Shown: in pieces, positions 24,410-33,522 of the stretch
How positions within the stretch are numbered: the stretch's first letter is position 1
How the letters are laid out: each line of letters starts with the position of its first letter
NCBI RefSeq assembly: GCF_021183625.1
Contig: NZ_CP089214.1
Coordinates: 868,001 to 932,000, forward strand
Reading direction: 5' to 3'
DNA length: 64,000 nt
From: Nocardia asteroides
GTDB lineage: Bacteria > Actinomycetota > Actinomycetes > Mycobacteriales > Mycobacteriaceae
Translations under genes and position numbers: made by a program
Notes under the pieces: model-generated
Databases searched by the model: none
What the model was told of the DNA's origin: nothing
What the model saw: only the letters and a program-made list of their open reading frames with translations

Positions 24410-25015
24410 TCAGTACTGCTGCTGGGGCCGCCGGATGATCGCGCTCGCGCCGACACCGCCGAGCAGCGAGATGATGCAGAGCCCGGCGATCAGGTTGATC
24501 GCGGCCGTCGCGATCTTCGCGTCCACCCCGGCGACCAGGGTGAACGGCACCAGCGTCGCGAGTGCGGTGAGCAGCCCGGTGATCCAGTAGAAGAACTGCA
24601 TCGGGCTCGGCATGAGCGCGAGCAGCAGGTTCAGCAGACCGGCGGCGGCGATCGCGGCGGCGGCGCCTGCCACGGCGTAGGAGGTGGTCGACACCGTCCC
24701 GTAGGCGCCCGCGCCCTCCGGCGAGAGCACGGCGATCTTCAGGATGCCGCGGATCAGCATGATCAGCACCACGATCACCAGCGCGACCACCGCGGCCGTG
24801 CCGACGGCACCCGCCCACAGTCTCCCGAGGTTGATCTTCGGCTCGCGCCGCTGCTGTTGCTGCCGGGGCCGCTCGGCTTCGCGGTAGTCGTCCGCCTGGT
24901 ACTCGTACCCGGGCTGCCCGGCATACCCCTGCTGCTGCTGGGGGTATGCCTGGGTGCGCGGGTACTCGCGGCCCTGCGGGTCCTGGCGACCGTAGTTGTA
25001 CGACGGATCCGTCAT
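24410..25015 (-). CDS. four-helix membrane protein with glutamine-rich N-terminus (DUF6069-like)
   Basis: A 201-residue protein. The first 60 residues are disordered and rich in Gln, Tyr, Pro and Arg (PQQQQGYAGQPGYEYQ); four membrane helices follow (about 68-90, 108-135, 140-160, 168-190), and the chain ends RRPQQQY. The layout resembles actinobacterial DUF6069-type proteins. No function is known. It converges with the VWA/AAA+ cluster, leaving 13 bases, and is separate from the thiamin operon. Confidence 0.65.
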   Translation of the reverse strand: MTDPSYNYGRQDPQGREYPRTQAYPQQQQGYAGQPGYEYQADDYREAERPRQQQQRREPKINLGRLWAGAVGTAAVVALVIVVLIMLIRGILKIAVLSPEGAGAYGTVSTTSYAVAGAAAAIAAAGLLNLLLALMPSPMQFFYWITGLLTALATLVPFTLVAGVDAKIATAAINLIAGLCIISLLGGVGASAIIRRPQQQY

Positions 25016-25129
25016 AGGCAGAAAGTACCCGCTCCCGGCGGAACGACCCACCCGAATCGAGGGCATGTCCACCGGGGTGGCATATCCGGTCCGCCCGCGC
25101 CCGGTGCTCGGGGCGGGAATGACATCGGC

Positions 25130-25903
25130 TCAGCCACCGTGCAGTACGTCGAGCAGTTCCTGTTCGAGAGCGACGAACTCGGGCGCCGCCAGCATCGACA
25201 GGTCCCGCGGGCGCGGGAGGTCGACGCGGACCTCGCGGCGCACGGTGGCCGGGCGCGGCGAGAGCACGACGACGCGGTCCGAGAGGTAGACCGCCTCGCG
25301 GATGTCGTGGGTGATCATCAGCACCGTCCACCGGTATCGCTGCCAGACCCCCTGCAGCCAGGACTGCATCTCGGTGCGGGTCAGCGAATCGAGGGCGCCG
25401 AAGGGTTCGTCCAGCAGCAGCAGGTCGCGTTCCTGGACCACCGTGCGCAGCAGCGCCGCCCGCTGCCGCATTCCGCCGGAGAGCTGGGCGGGGCGGGCGT
25501 CCTCGAAGCCGGAGAGCCCGAAGACGGGGAACAGCTCGCGGGCCCGGCGCCTGGCCTCCGTCCGCGGCACGCCGCGGACCAGCAGCCCGAGGGTGGTGTT
25601 GTCGAGCACGGTGCGCCACGGGAAGAGCAGGTCCTTCTGCGGCATGTAGGCGCAGTGCGAACCGGCGGGTTCGCCGTCGTGGCTGCCGAAGTGCACACTG
25701 CCGGAGTCCGGGGTGTCCAGCCCGGCGAGCATGGCGAAGACGGTGCTCTTGCCGCAGCCGCTCGGGCCGATGACGGAGACGAACTCGCCGTGCCGCGCGG
25801 TGAACGACACCCCGGCCAGCACGTTCCGGGGCGGCCGGCCGCCGGGTAGCGGGAAGGACTTGGTGAGCGCGTCGACGACGAGCGCGCCGCGCAAGTCAGC
25901 CAT
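25130..25903 (-). CDS. thiZ: ABC transporter ATP-binding protein for thiamin pyrimidine precursor
   Basis: A 257-residue ATPase of the nitrate/taurine/thiamin-precursor class. Walker A GPSGCGKST, Q-loop YMPQKDLLFPW, signature LSGGMRQR, Walker B LLLLDEPFGALD and switch ITHDIREA are all intact. It is the last gene of the tenA-thiY-thiX-thiZ operon and overlaps thiX by eight bases. The gene order and the upstream TPP riboswitch assign it to uptake of a thiamin pyrimidine such as formylaminopyrimidine. Confidence 0.9.
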   Translation of the reverse strand: MADLRGALVVDALTKSFPLPGGRPPRNVLAGVSFTARHGEFVSVIGPSGCGKSTVFAMLAGLDTPDSGSVHFGSHDGEPAGSHCAYMPQKDLLFPWRTVLDNTTLGLLVRGVPRTEARRRARELFPVFGLSGFEDARPAQLSGGMRQRAALLRTVVQERDLLLLDEPFGALDSLTRTEMQSWLQGVWQRYRWTVLMITHDIREAVYLSDRVVVLSPRPATVRREVRVDLPRPRDLSMLAAPEFVALEQELLDVLHGG

Positions 25904-26723
25904 GTCGCTCCTGTCCGCCGCGCGCCCACGGGGCGACGACCCGTTCGATCGCGAAGGTCAGCAGGTAGAGCGTGATGCTGAGCACGGCGGTGACCAGCAC
26001 CGCGGCCAGCACCAGGTCGGTGCGGAAGGAGTTCTTCTGCAGGCTCATGTAGATGCCGAGCCCCTCCTTCGCGCCGACGTACTCCGCGAAGACCGCGCCG
26101 ACGACCGCGTAGGTGACCCCGATCCGCAGCGCCGTGAAGAACCGGGGCAGCGCCGACGGCAGCCGGACATAGCGGAACACCTGACCGCGGGCGGCCCCCA
26201 TGCTGCGCAGCAGCGCACCCGCGTCCCGATCGGCCGCCGCGAAGCCCTCGATCAACCCGATCGCCATCGGGAAGAAGGTGACCAGCGCGACCACGAGCAC
26301 CTTCGGCAGCAGCCCGAAACCGAACCAGATCACCATCAGCGGCGCGATCGCGATGATCGGCAGGGTCTGCGAGGCGACGAACAGCGGGACGAACGCCCGG
26401 CGCAGCCACGGCGAGAAATCCACCAGCACGGCCAGTGCCCAGGCCAGGGTCAGCGAGACCGCGAAACCGACCAGGGTCACCTGGAGCGTGGCCGCCGCGT
26501 GGGTCGCTATCTCGCCGCGATGCGCCCAGCCCTGCTGCCCGACCCGCAGCGGGGACGGGAGCAACTGCGGGCGGATCCCGCTGACCTCGACGTAGCCCTG
26601 CCAGAGCGCCACCAGCACCGCGACCGTGACGACCGCGGGCAGCAACCGCCGGACTACCACCCCGCGCGGGCTGTCCGACGGCTTCGCGGCGCCCGAGATG
26701 TCAAGCGGGGGTGAGGTAGTCAT
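25896..26723 (-). CDS. thiX: ABC transporter permease for thiamin pyrimidine precursor
   Basis: A 275-residue permease with six membrane helices and the cytoplasmic coupling loop AAADRDAGALLRSMGAARG, followed by FRYVRLPSALPRFFTALRIG, typical of the SsuC/TauC/ThiX class. It overlaps thiY by 23 bases at its start and thiZ by eight at its end. It passes the pyrimidine delivered by the lipoprotein ThiY. Confidence 0.9.
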   Translation of the reverse strand: MTTSPPLDISGAAKPSDSPRGVVVRRLLPAVVTVAVLVALWQGYVEVSGIRPQLLPSPLRVGQQGWAHRGEIATHAAATLQVTLVGFAVSLTLAWALAVLVDFSPWLRRAFVPLFVASQTLPIIAIAPLMVIWFGFGLLPKVLVVALVTFFPMAIGLIEGFAAADRDAGALLRSMGAARGQVFRYVRLPSALPRFFTALRIGVTYAVVGAVFAEYVGAKEGLGIYMSLQKNSFRTDLVLAAVLVTAVLSITLYLLTFAIERVVAPWARGGQERHG

Positions 26724-27720
26724 TGGTGAAGTACCGCGACCAGTCCGGCTCCGCGGTCAGCGGCGCGCCGTCGGGGCCCGCCAGCAGCCCCTTCCGGTAC
26801 AGGAAACCGGAGTTCGCGGCCCACTGGTCGAGTGCCTGCGCGCCGACCCGGCCGTCGGCGCCCTTCATGAACCGGCTCGCGAGCATCCGCTGGCTCTCGA
26901 AGACCAGGCTCTCGTCGTTGAAGGCACCGGGGTTGGCGGCGATGAGGTCGCGGGCGGCGGCGTCCGGGTCGTCGGCGGCGGCCTGGTACCCGCGCTGCAG
27001 GGCCTGCACGAACTTCGCCGCGCGCTCCGGGTTCGCCGTCAGCCAGTCCTGGTTGCCGTCGATCAGGATGGCGTAGGAGTCGGGGAAGCCGAAATCGGTG
27101 TACCGGAGGTACTTCATCGGGGTGCCGTGGTGTTCGGCCTCGATCCCCTCCCAGGCCAGGTAGGAGACGGTGAAGTCGGCCTGTCCGGAGTAGACCGCCT
27201 CGTAGGCCGAGGTGCCGAGGGTGACCGCGGTGAAGTCGCCGGTGCCGCCGTCGTTGCGGATCACCTGCTGCAGGACCTCCACCTCGCCGGGTTCGCCGAA
27301 ACCGGCGTAGGTCTTGCCGTCGAGGTCACGCGGGGTGGTGATGTCGGCGCGATCGGCCCGCACCCCGATCCCCGTCGCCCAGTGCCGCAGCGGCGCGAGG
27401 ACCGAGACGGTGTGCGCGCCGGATGCCCGCGCGAAGGTCGACTGCCCCTGGGTGCTGATCCCGAACTCGGCGTTTCCGGCGTCGACGACGGTGCCGACGG
27501 CGGTGTTGTTGTACGGCAGCACCTCGACGTCGAGCCCGGCGTCGGCGAAGTAGCCGCGCTGCAGCGCGACGTACAGCCCGGTGTGGTTGGTGTTCGGCGT
27601 CCAGTCGAGGGCGAAGCGGATGGTCTGCCCCTGGTCGGCGCTCGCGCAGGCGGTGAGCGCCGAGAGCGCGGCCACCGCGGCGACGGCGCAGGCGAGGGCG
27701 CGGCGCAGGCGGCCGCTCAT
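26701..27720 (-). CDS. thiY: thiamin-pyrimidine-binding lipoprotein (NMT1/THI5-like)
   Basis: A 339-residue extracytoplasmic protein with a signal ending in the lipobox LTAC (cysteine at about residue 25). The mature chain opens with the NMT1/THI5 signature IRFALDWTPNTNHTGLYVALQRGYFADAGLDVEV-type region and contains GISTQGQSTFARA and WEGIEAEHHG. This family binds hydroxymethyl- or formylamino-pyrimidines. Its ATG overlaps the tenA stop (ATGA). With ThiX and ThiZ it forms the importer feeding TenA. Confidence 0.9.
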   Translation of the reverse strand: MSGRLRRALACAVAAVAALSALTACASADQGQTIRFALDWTPNTNHTGLYVALQRGYFADAGLDVEVLPYNNTAVGTVVDAGNAEFGISTQGQSTFARASGAHTVSVLAPLRHWATGIGVRADRADITTPRDLDGKTYAGFGEPGEVEVLQQVIRNDGGTGDFTAVTLGTSAYEAVYSGQADFTVSYLAWEGIEAEHHGTPMKYLRYTDFGFPDSYAILIDGNQDWLTANPERAAKFVQALQRGYQAAADDPDAAARDLIAANPGAFNDESLVFESQRMLASRFMKGADGRVGAQALDQWAANSGFLYRKGLLAGPDGAPLTAEPDWSRYFTNDYLTPA

Positions 27721-28421
27721 CCGGCGGGCCAGGGCTGCGGGTGCAGGGCGGTGTCCCAGAACATCAGTTCGTAGCGGGTGGCGATGACGAAGGCCGTCTC
27801 CATCGCCGACAGGTCTTTCGCGCCCGCGGTCGCGGCGGCCGCGTCGACCAGTGACCTGGCCGTGGCGGCGGACTCCTGGAACTCCGCCGCGCCGTAGGTG
27901 GAGACCCACTGCGCGTAGGGGTGCTCGGGGTCGGCCGCGAGCACCTCGGACGCCGTCGCGGCCAGGTCGCGGCCCACCTCGGCGTAGATCCAGAAGCACG
28001 GCAGCGCCGCCGCCGCGCCGACCGCGTAGGACTCGGTGGTGGCGGTCGCGATCAGAAAGGAGACGTAGGCCAGGCAGGCCGTCGAGTGCTCCGGCTCGCC
28101 GGTCCGCTCCGGGATGCGCCCACCGGTGAGCAGATCCTGGTGCAGCGCGGTCTCGACCGCTACCGCGGACCCGGCGGACTGCGCCCAGAACCGCGCGGTC
28201 TCCGGGTCCGGCGATTTCGCCGCGAGCAGGGACAGCGTCTTCGAGTAGCCGGCCAGATACAGCGAATCCTGCTCCACGTAGGTGCGGAAGACCTCGAGCG
28301 GCAGCGTGCCGTCGCCGAGGCGGCGCAGGAATTCGAGCTCATCGATGGCGCCGCGCAGTCCTTTCGTCCGATCCCACAGGTGGTCGGTGAAACGTGCGGT
28401 CTCGGATGGTTGCGCGCGCAA
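27717..28421 (-). CDS. tenA: aminopyrimidine aminohydrolase / thiaminase II
   Basis: Hydrolyses aminomethylpyrimidine from degraded thiamin to HMP for reuse. The 234-residue all-helical chain has the family pattern: EVFRTYVEQDSLYL (catalytic Asp52), the nucleophile in LPCFWIYAEVG (Cys142) and a C-terminal RYELMFWDTAL with the acid. A TTG at 28421 is preferred as the start: AAGGGA, the last bases of the TPP riboswitch, is nine bases upstream. An ATG at 28445 lies inside the riboswitch. Ligand binding would hide this ribosome site. The gene heads the operon. Confidence 0.92.
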   Translation of the reverse strand: MRAQPSETARFTDHLWDRTKGLRGAIDELEFLRRLGDGTLPLEVFRTYVEQDSLYLAGYSKTLSLLAAKSPDPETARFWAQSAGSAVAVETALHQDLLTGGRIPERTGEPEHSTACLAYVSFLIATATTESYAVGAAAALPCFWIYAEVGRDLAATASEVLAADPEHPYAQWVSTYGAAEFQESAATARSLVDAAAATAGAKDLSAMETAFVIATRYELMFWDTALHPQPWPAG

Positions 28422-28430
28422 ATCAGGACA

Positions 28431-28504
28431 TCCCTTCGTCAGCATTACCTGAACAGGTTCTCGGGTCTCATCTCAGCCCCGCTCGCGCGGAGCACCCCGT
28501 GTCG
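28431..28504 (-). ncRNA. TPP riboswitch upstream of tenA
   Basis: The minus strand carries the Thi-box core: ACACGGGGTGCTCC, CGGGGCTGAGATGAGACCC, GAGAACCTGTTCAGGTAATG and CTGACGAAGGGA. These match the conserved helices and the TPP-binding loops in order. The 3' end supplies the ribosome-binding site of tenA, so control of translation is likely. The whole tenA-thiYXZ operon should be off when TPP is plentiful. Confidence 0.96.
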
Positions 28505-28582
28505 TACGGTTTCCGACCTTAGCAGCGAAAGATCCCCCGGTGGGAGGCCCCTTCGCCACCAGCGGTTTCGTCGGCGACCGGC

Positions 28583-29002
28583 TCACTCCGCCGGCGGCAG
28601 GTCACCGTCCCGCTTCTCGATCCGGCGCGGCCGGGCGATGCGCGGCGCGTTCGGGCGCCTGCGCTGGCGGGCGCCGAACTCGACGATCTGCGCGTCCCGC
28701 TCGCCTTCGCCCGGCTCCGGGGCGGGCGGCGCGGGCGGCCAGGCGCCGGTCTCGGCCTGAAGCTCCGAGCGGGTGACCGGGCGGGTGGGCGGCGGGTCGC
28801 CCGCGCGGCTGTTCTCCGGGCGCCACGGCTTGGGGTGCTGGCCGCCGGGTTCGTCGGGCACGCGCCTCGGGCGGCGCGGAAGCCGGACGACGTTCGAGGA
28901 GCCGTCGTCGTCGCGGGCCGGTTTGATGCCGTCGAGCTTGCGGCGCAGCTGGTCGCGCATGCTGCGTCTGCCGCCGCTGCCCGGCGCTTCGTCGTCCGAC
29001 AT
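28583..29002 (-). CDS. disordered charged protein of unknown function
   Basis: A 139-residue protein dominated by Arg, Pro, Asp and Glu with no membrane segment or recognisable fold. An N-terminal DQLRRKLDGIKPARDDDGSSNVVRLPRR and a C-terminal IVEFGARQRRRPNAPRIARPRR are the most structured-looking parts. Similar basic, low-complexity proteins are common in actinobacteria. The ATG at 29002 gives the likely start. It lies upstream of the thiamin operon but has its own stop 79 bases before the riboswitch, so it is not obviously linked to it. Confidence 0.55.
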   Translation of the reverse strand: MSDDEAPGSGGRRSMRDQLRRKLDGIKPARDDDGSSNVVRLPRRPRRVPDEPGGQHPKPWRPENSRAGDPPPTRPVTRSELQAETGAWPPAPPAPEPGEGERDAQIVEFGARQRRRPNAPRIARPRRIEKRDGDLPPAE

Positions 29003-29113
29003 GCCGCTAGAGATCGAGCTGAGGGCTGATCATGTCACTCACGCCCGTATTGTCCCTCGAGATGGCCGCCGACGTGCCCTCCCGGATCAGTGCGGATCGG
29101 TTACGGTGCCGCC

Positions 29114-29742
29114 ATGACCCGCTCCCCGGTCACCCCCGACGACCTCACCCGCGCCGTGCGACTGGCGATCGCCACCCTGCGCGCCGCGCCCGGCGGCTGG
29201 GACCGGAGGGCGGGAACGCTGGAGTGGACCTGCTGGGAGACGGTCGAGCACCTCGCCGACGACCTCGTCTGCTACGCCGCCCAGCTCGGCCCCGAGGAGC
29301 CGTCGCGCACCGCCGAGGTCCCCTCCACATGACGAGCAGGCGGCCGGGCGGGCCGGTGAACATGATCCACGCCGACCGCGCCGCCGGGCCGGAGGGGCTG
29401 CTGCGGGTGCTGGCGGCTTGCGGTGCGCTGCTCGCGGCCATGGTCCGGGTGACGCCACCGGACGTGCGCGCCCACCACGTCTACGGCGTCTCGGATGCCG
29501 AGGGCTTCGCCGCGATGGGCCTCGTGGAGACCCTCGTGCACACCCACGACCTGGCTCGGGGCCTCGACCTGCCGTGGACGCCGCCCGCCGAGCTGTGCGC
29601 GCGGGCACTGCACCGCCTGTTCCCGGACGTCACCGTCGCCGACCCCTGGCCGACCCTGCTCTGGGCCACCGGCCGCGCCGAACTCCCCGACCGCGCGCGC
29701 CGCACCGACTGGCGCTGGTACGGATCACCCCCGGAGTCTTGA
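29114..29742 (+). pseudogene. frameshifted mycothiol-dependent (DinB-like) protein
   Basis: The first part (MTRSPVTPDDLTRAVRLAI... LVCYAAQLGPEE) reads in one frame until a TGA at 29330. From about 29320 the sequence continues in another frame with family-like features: VNMIHADRAAGPEGLLRVL, HHVYGVSDAEGFAAMGLVE, VHTHDLARGL with the metal-binding type histidines, and TDWRWYGSP at the end. Joined, they make about 208 residues, the usual length for this maleylpyruvate-isomerase/DinB-like family. A single one-base loss or gain near 29300-29330 explains it; a sequencing error is possible. Confidence 0.75.
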
Positions 29743-29772
29743 TGGTCGACCGGCTCGAGGACGTCGGTAGCG

Positions 29773-30231
29773 CTACCCGCCGGGCTGACGGGCGGCGCCG
29801 CCTGCCTCGCGGGCGCCGCGCACGGCGAGCTTGTCGGCGCGCTCGTTCTCCGGGTGCCCGGCGTGGCCCTTCACCCACTCCCAGGCCACCTCGTGACCCG
29901 AGCACGCGTCGGAGAGCCGCTGCCACAGGTCGGCGTTCTTGACCGGCTCCCGCTTCTGGGTGAGCCAGCCGTTCGCCTTCCACTTCGGGATCCAGGACAG
30001 GATGCCGTTGCGGACGTACGTGCTGTCGGTGTAGACGCGGACGGTCGAGCGCCTGGTCAGCGCCTCCAGGGCGCGGATCGGGGCCATGAGCTCCATCCGG
30101 TTGTTCGTGGTGGGGCCGGGATCGCTGCCATAGAGCTCGCGCTCGTGCGCGCCGTAGCGCAGGACCGCGCCCCAGCCGCCGGGGCCCGGGTTCGGGGCGC
30201 AGGCGCCGTCGGTATAGATCTCGACTTCCAC
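29773..30231 (-). CDS. rnhA: ribonuclease HI
   Basis: Cuts the RNA strand of RNA-DNA hybrids. The 152-residue chain has all the metal ligands: Asp8 in IYTDGAC, Glu47 in NRMELMA, Asp69 in VYTDSTYV and Asp133 in NERADKLA, plus the catalytic-loop His123 in VKGHAG. The GTG at 30231 places the first strand where the family has it. It lies alone, convergent with the frameshifted gene before it. A short Gly/Ala/Arg tail (residues 140-152) is extra. Confidence 0.95.
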   Translation of the reverse strand: MEVEIYTDGACAPNPGPGGWGAVLRYGAHERELYGSDPGPTTNNRMELMAPIRALEALTRRSTVRVYTDSTYVRNGILSWIPKWKANGWLTQKREPVKNADLWQRLSDACSGHEVAWEWVKGHAGHPENERADKLAVRGAREAGGAARQPGG

Positions 30232-30376
30232 GCGGTGAGACTACTGGCTCACCTGATGAGCCCGGCCTGCTCACGCGGCAGTCGGCCGAGCACTGGTTCG
30301 AGCGCCCCGGTGAACCGATGAGTTTCACCGACGGGCACCGTCTCCCTTCTGAGATATCGACGACAGGAGTACAGCC

Positions 30377-31015
30377 ATGCCCGCCCCCGCGAACAGAGCG
30401 GTCCTCTGGGCCATGATCCACGCCGAGCGCCGCGCGCTCGCCGACGACCTGGCCGAGCTGAGCGCGGAGCAGTGGGCGGCGCGCTCGCTGTGCTCGGAGT
30501 GGACGGTCGAGGAGGTGGTCGCGCACCTCACCGCCGCCGCGAGCACCGGGCGGATGCGCTGGATCCGCAGCATGGCGGGCGCCCGCTTCGACCCCGCCGT
30601 GCACAACGCCCGGCTCCTCGCCCGACACCGGGGCGCCGACCCCGCCGCCACCCTGGCACGATTCCGCGCGGTAACGGACAGCACCACGGCGGCCAGCGGC
30701 CACACCCCGGCCTGGCTCGGCGAGATCGTGGTGCACGCCCAGGACATCCGGCAACCACTCGGCCTGCCCGCCCGGCCCGGGCTGGAGGCCTGCACCGAGG
30801 TGGCACGCTTCTTCGCGTCCCGCAATTTCGCGGTGAACAGCAAGGACGCGGTGGCGGGGCTGCGGCTCGAGGCCACCGATGGGCCGTTCACCGCGGGGGA
30901 AGGCGCACTCCTGACCGGGCCCACGCTCGCCCTCGTCATGGTGATGGCGGGCCGCACCGCCTACCGCGCGGAACTCACCGGCCCCGGGGTGGCGGAACTG
31001 CGCGAACGCCGGTAA
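30377..31015 (+). CDS. mycothiol-dependent maleylpyruvate isomerase-like protein
   Basis: A 212-residue member of the DinB/MDMPI superfamily (TIGR03083-like). The N-terminal helical bundle contains CSEWTVEEVVAHLTAAASTG with the first metal-binding His, and a later VVHAQDIRQPLG with the second His-Asp pair. These proteins use mycothiol in isomerisation or detoxification; the exact substrate is unknown. A GACAGGAG ribosome site lies nine bases before the ATG. It is a monocistronic gene between rnhA and a methyltransferase. Confidence 0.82.
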   Translation: MPAPANRAVLWAMIHAERRALADDLAELSAEQWAARSLCSEWTVEEVVAHLTAAASTGRMRWIRSMAGARFDPAVHNARLLARHRGADPAATLARFRAVTDSTTAASGHTPAWLGEIVVHAQDIRQPLGLPARPGLEACTEVARFFASRNFAVNSKDAVAGLRLEATDGPFTAGEGALLTGPTLALVMVMAGRTAYRAELTGPGVAELRERR

Positions 31016-31096
31016 TCGGCGTGCCGGAAAGCCCTCCTCGCTGCAACACTGGCGAGGTGATCACCTTCCAAAGGTGATGCACGAAGGGGGATTACC

Positions 31097-31930
31097 GTGC
31101 ACGACGACGCCATCGCCGACAACCGGGCGAACTGGGACGACCGAGCCGACGTCCACGCCCGATCCGAGCTCTACGACGTGGCGGGGTTCCTCGCCGACCC
31201 GGCCCGCATCTCGTCGGTCGTCCGCAACGACCTGTCGGTCCTCCGAGAGCACCTGCCGCCCTCCGGCATTCGCGGCCGCTCCCTGCTACACCTGCAGTGC
31301 CACATCGGAATCGACACGATCTCCTGGTCCCGCGCGGGCGCCGTCGACGTGCACGGCCTCGACTTCTCGCCCAACTCGCTGCGCCACGCCGCCCGCATCG
31401 CCGCCGCAGACGGCCGGGCGATCACCTGGGTGCGGGGCGATGCCCGCTTCGCCTCCGACCGAATTCAGCGGCGCTTCGACACCGTCGTCACGAGCACCGG
31501 GACCATCGTCTGGCTGCCCGAGCTGACCAGCTGGGCGGAATCCGTTCGCGCCCTGCTGAACCCGGGCGGGGTGTTCCTGATCCGCGACGACCATCCGATC
31601 CTCGGCGCACTGGACTTCCAGCCGTGGCGGATCAGCGGGGACTACCTCCCCGGCGGCGGCACGCGGACCTACGCGGACTCGGGCACCTACACCGAGGACT
31701 CGGAGGGCACGATCGCGCACGCCAGGAAACACGAGTGGCGGCACAGCCTCGCCGAGGTGATCGGCGCACTGCTCGCGGCCGGGCTGCGCATCGACGCGGT
31801 CGCCGAACTGCCGTACATGGACTGGCGCCCGTTCCCCGAACTCGTCGCCTGCGCGCAGGGCTGGGCCCTGCCGCCCGGCGCGCCGCGCATCCCCCTCAAC
31901 TTCGCCGTCGTCGCCCGACAGGCCGCGTGA
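31097..31930 (+). CDS. SAM-dependent methyltransferase
   Basis: A 277-residue class I methyltransferase. The SAM-binding segment LLHLQCHIGIDTISWSRAGA is a variant of the usual DLGCGTG motif, followed by the acidic VHGLDFS and RFDTVVTSTGTI strands and LLNPGGVFLIRDDHP as motif post-III. The C-terminal half has YLPGGGTRTYADSGTYTEDSEGTIAHARKHEWRHSLAE, a pattern of a family often annotated only as methyltransferase. A GTG start (31097) follows GGGGGATTACC. The substrate is unknown. Confidence 0.8.
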   Translation: MHDDAIADNRANWDDRADVHARSELYDVAGFLADPARISSVVRNDLSVLREHLPPSGIRGRSLLHLQCHIGIDTISWSRAGAVDVHGLDFSPNSLRHAARIAAADGRAITWVRGDARFASDRIQRRFDTVVTSTGTIVWLPELTSWAESVRALLNPGGVFLIRDDHPILGALDFQPWRISGDYLPGGGTRTYADSGTYTEDSEGTIAHARKHEWRHSLAEVIGALLAAGLRIDAVAELPYMDWRPFPELVACAQGWALPPGAPRIPLNFAVVARQAA

Positions 31931-32014
31931 CGGCACGCGCCCGGATGCCGTGATCGCACCGATCGCAGCCGTTCAGCCCCTGTTCGGCCGGGTATCCGAC
32001 CGAGGAAATGAAGC

Positions 32015-32043
32015 TTGACACTCGTGTAAGGCCGGGCTAGCTT
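32015..32043 (+). promoter_or_regulatory. sigma-70-type promoter of the ABC importer operon
   Basis: TTGACA (32015-32020) and TAGCTT (32038-32043) are separated by 17 bases, the optimal spacing. The message would carry a leader of about 125 bases before the ATG at 32177; I see no clear structured element in it. Confidence 0.6.
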
Positions 32044-32176
32044 CAGGTGGCCCAGATCACAATCAAGATCGGGTCGCCGGACTCGCCGAACGCGCGATGC
32101 GGCGTCGAATCGGTGGCTCGACGGGATGGCCCGGCATTCTTTCGCCGTGCCCGACCGGCTTGGAAGGGCGCGCTAA

Positions 32177-33433
32177 ATGGGTAGCAAGACCGGTCGAATC
32201 GCCGCCGCGGCACTGGCTGTGGCGTGTGTGTTCTCCGTCGTCTCGTGTAGCGACGACAGCAGTTCCGACGCGGGGGGCACCTCCATCGCGCCGGGTAACG
32301 AGGCGAGTGGGGCGCCGATCAAGATCGGCCTGTTCAATCCGTCGAAGGGCCCGGCCACCCAGCCGGGCGTGACGACCGGCAAGAACGCCGCGGTCGAGTA
32401 CATCAACAAGCAGATCGGCGGCATCAACGGCCGGCCGATCGAGGTGATCGACTGCGGTGTCGACAACACCTCGCCGGAGTCGACGATCTCCTGCGCGAAC
32501 CAGTTCGTGCAGGCCGGTGTGGTCGCCACGATCGACGGCTACAACGCCGAATCCCTGGCCGCCACGCCGATTCTCACCTCGGCCGGCATCCCGCTGATCG
32601 GTCAGATCCCGTTCAACACCGCGACCGCCGCCTCCACCGAGAACCGCCTGTACTTCGGGCCGCACCCGGCAGGCTTCCTGGTCGGCTTCCTGCAGTCGCT
32701 GAAGCAGGCGGGCAAGAACTCGCTGACCCTGGTGAACGCCGATCTGCCGCAGGCACATCAGGTGTTCGACCAGCTGCTCGCGCCGCTGGCCAAGCAGCTC
32801 GCCATGGACGTCAAGAGCGCCTACTACCCGCCCGCGTCGCCGAACTTCACCGCGCTGGCCTCCACCATCGCCGACGGCAGCCCCGCCGCGGGCGGGCTGA
32901 TGACCGCCCCGAACGACAACACCTGCAACAAGCTCGCGCAGGCGCTGAAGTCGGTGAACTACAGCGGAACCGTCTTCCTCGCGGCGTGCACGGAGTACGT
33001 CGACCTGCTCGGCGCACAGGCCGTCGGTTCGCAGTCGTACTCGCCGGTCTGGCTGCCGCCCGCCATCGACTCCGCCCCCGAACCCGCGAAGACCAACCTG
33101 CGGACCGCGGAGAAGTTCATCGACAACGCCGGTGGCACCGCGGGCTTCTACGCCTACGGCACCTTCGCCACCCTGGTCGACTTCGCGCAGGCGCTCACCG
33201 CCAAGGCGCCGGCCGAGTTCACCGGCCCGGCCGTCCTGGCCGCGCTCCGCGGCCTCACCGACTACCAGAGCTTCCTCGGCCCGAAGCTGAACTGCACCAA
33301 GCCGAGCACCCCGACCTGCACCAGCGAGATGCTGCTGTTCGAGGTGACCGCCGACAAGAAGCAGGCCCCGGTGGGCGGCGGCTACATCACACCGAACCCC
33401 CAGGTCATGGCGTTGATCCCGGGCGCCGCGTAG
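32177..33433 (+). CDS. ABC transporter substrate-binding lipoprotein, branched-chain amino acid type
   Basis: A 418-residue periplasmic-binding-protein-fold lipoprotein. The signal sequence ends in VVSC (cysteine at residue 24). The mature chain begins PIKIGLFNPSKGPATQPG and has AAVEYINKQIGGINGRPIEVIDCGVDNTSPE, typical of the LivK/amide/urea class. Four additional cysteines (SCANQ, TCNKL, LNCTK, TCTSE) could form disulfides. It is the first gene of a four-gene importer. The ligand could be an amino acid, amide or aromatic acid and cannot be named from sequence. Confidence 0.88.
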   Translation: MGSKTGRIAAAALAVACVFSVVSCSDDSSSDAGGTSIAPGNEASGAPIKIGLFNPSKGPATQPGVTTGKNAAVEYINKQIGGINGRPIEVIDCGVDNTSPESTISCANQFVQAGVVATIDGYNAESLAATPILTSAGIPLIGQIPFNTATAASTENRLYFGPHPAGFLVGFLQSLKQAGKNSLTLVNADLPQAHQVFDQLLAPLAKQLAMDVKSAYYPPASPNFTALASTIADGSPAAGGLMTAPNDNTCNKLAQALKSVNYSGTVFLAACTEYVDLLGAQAVGSQSYSPVWLPPAIDSAPEPAKTNLRTAEKFIDNAGGTAGFYAYGTFATLVDFAQALTAKAPAEFTGPAVLAALRGLTDYQSFLGPKLNCTKPSTPTCTSEMLLFEVTADKKQAPVGGGYITPNPQVMALIPGAA

Positions 33434-33522
33434 CGACTTCGGGTGACTGTGGGGGCGGGCCGTTCGGCAACGAGCGGCCCGCCCTGCACGACTCGGTCAA
33501 GCTCAGAGAAGATCGGCATCAC

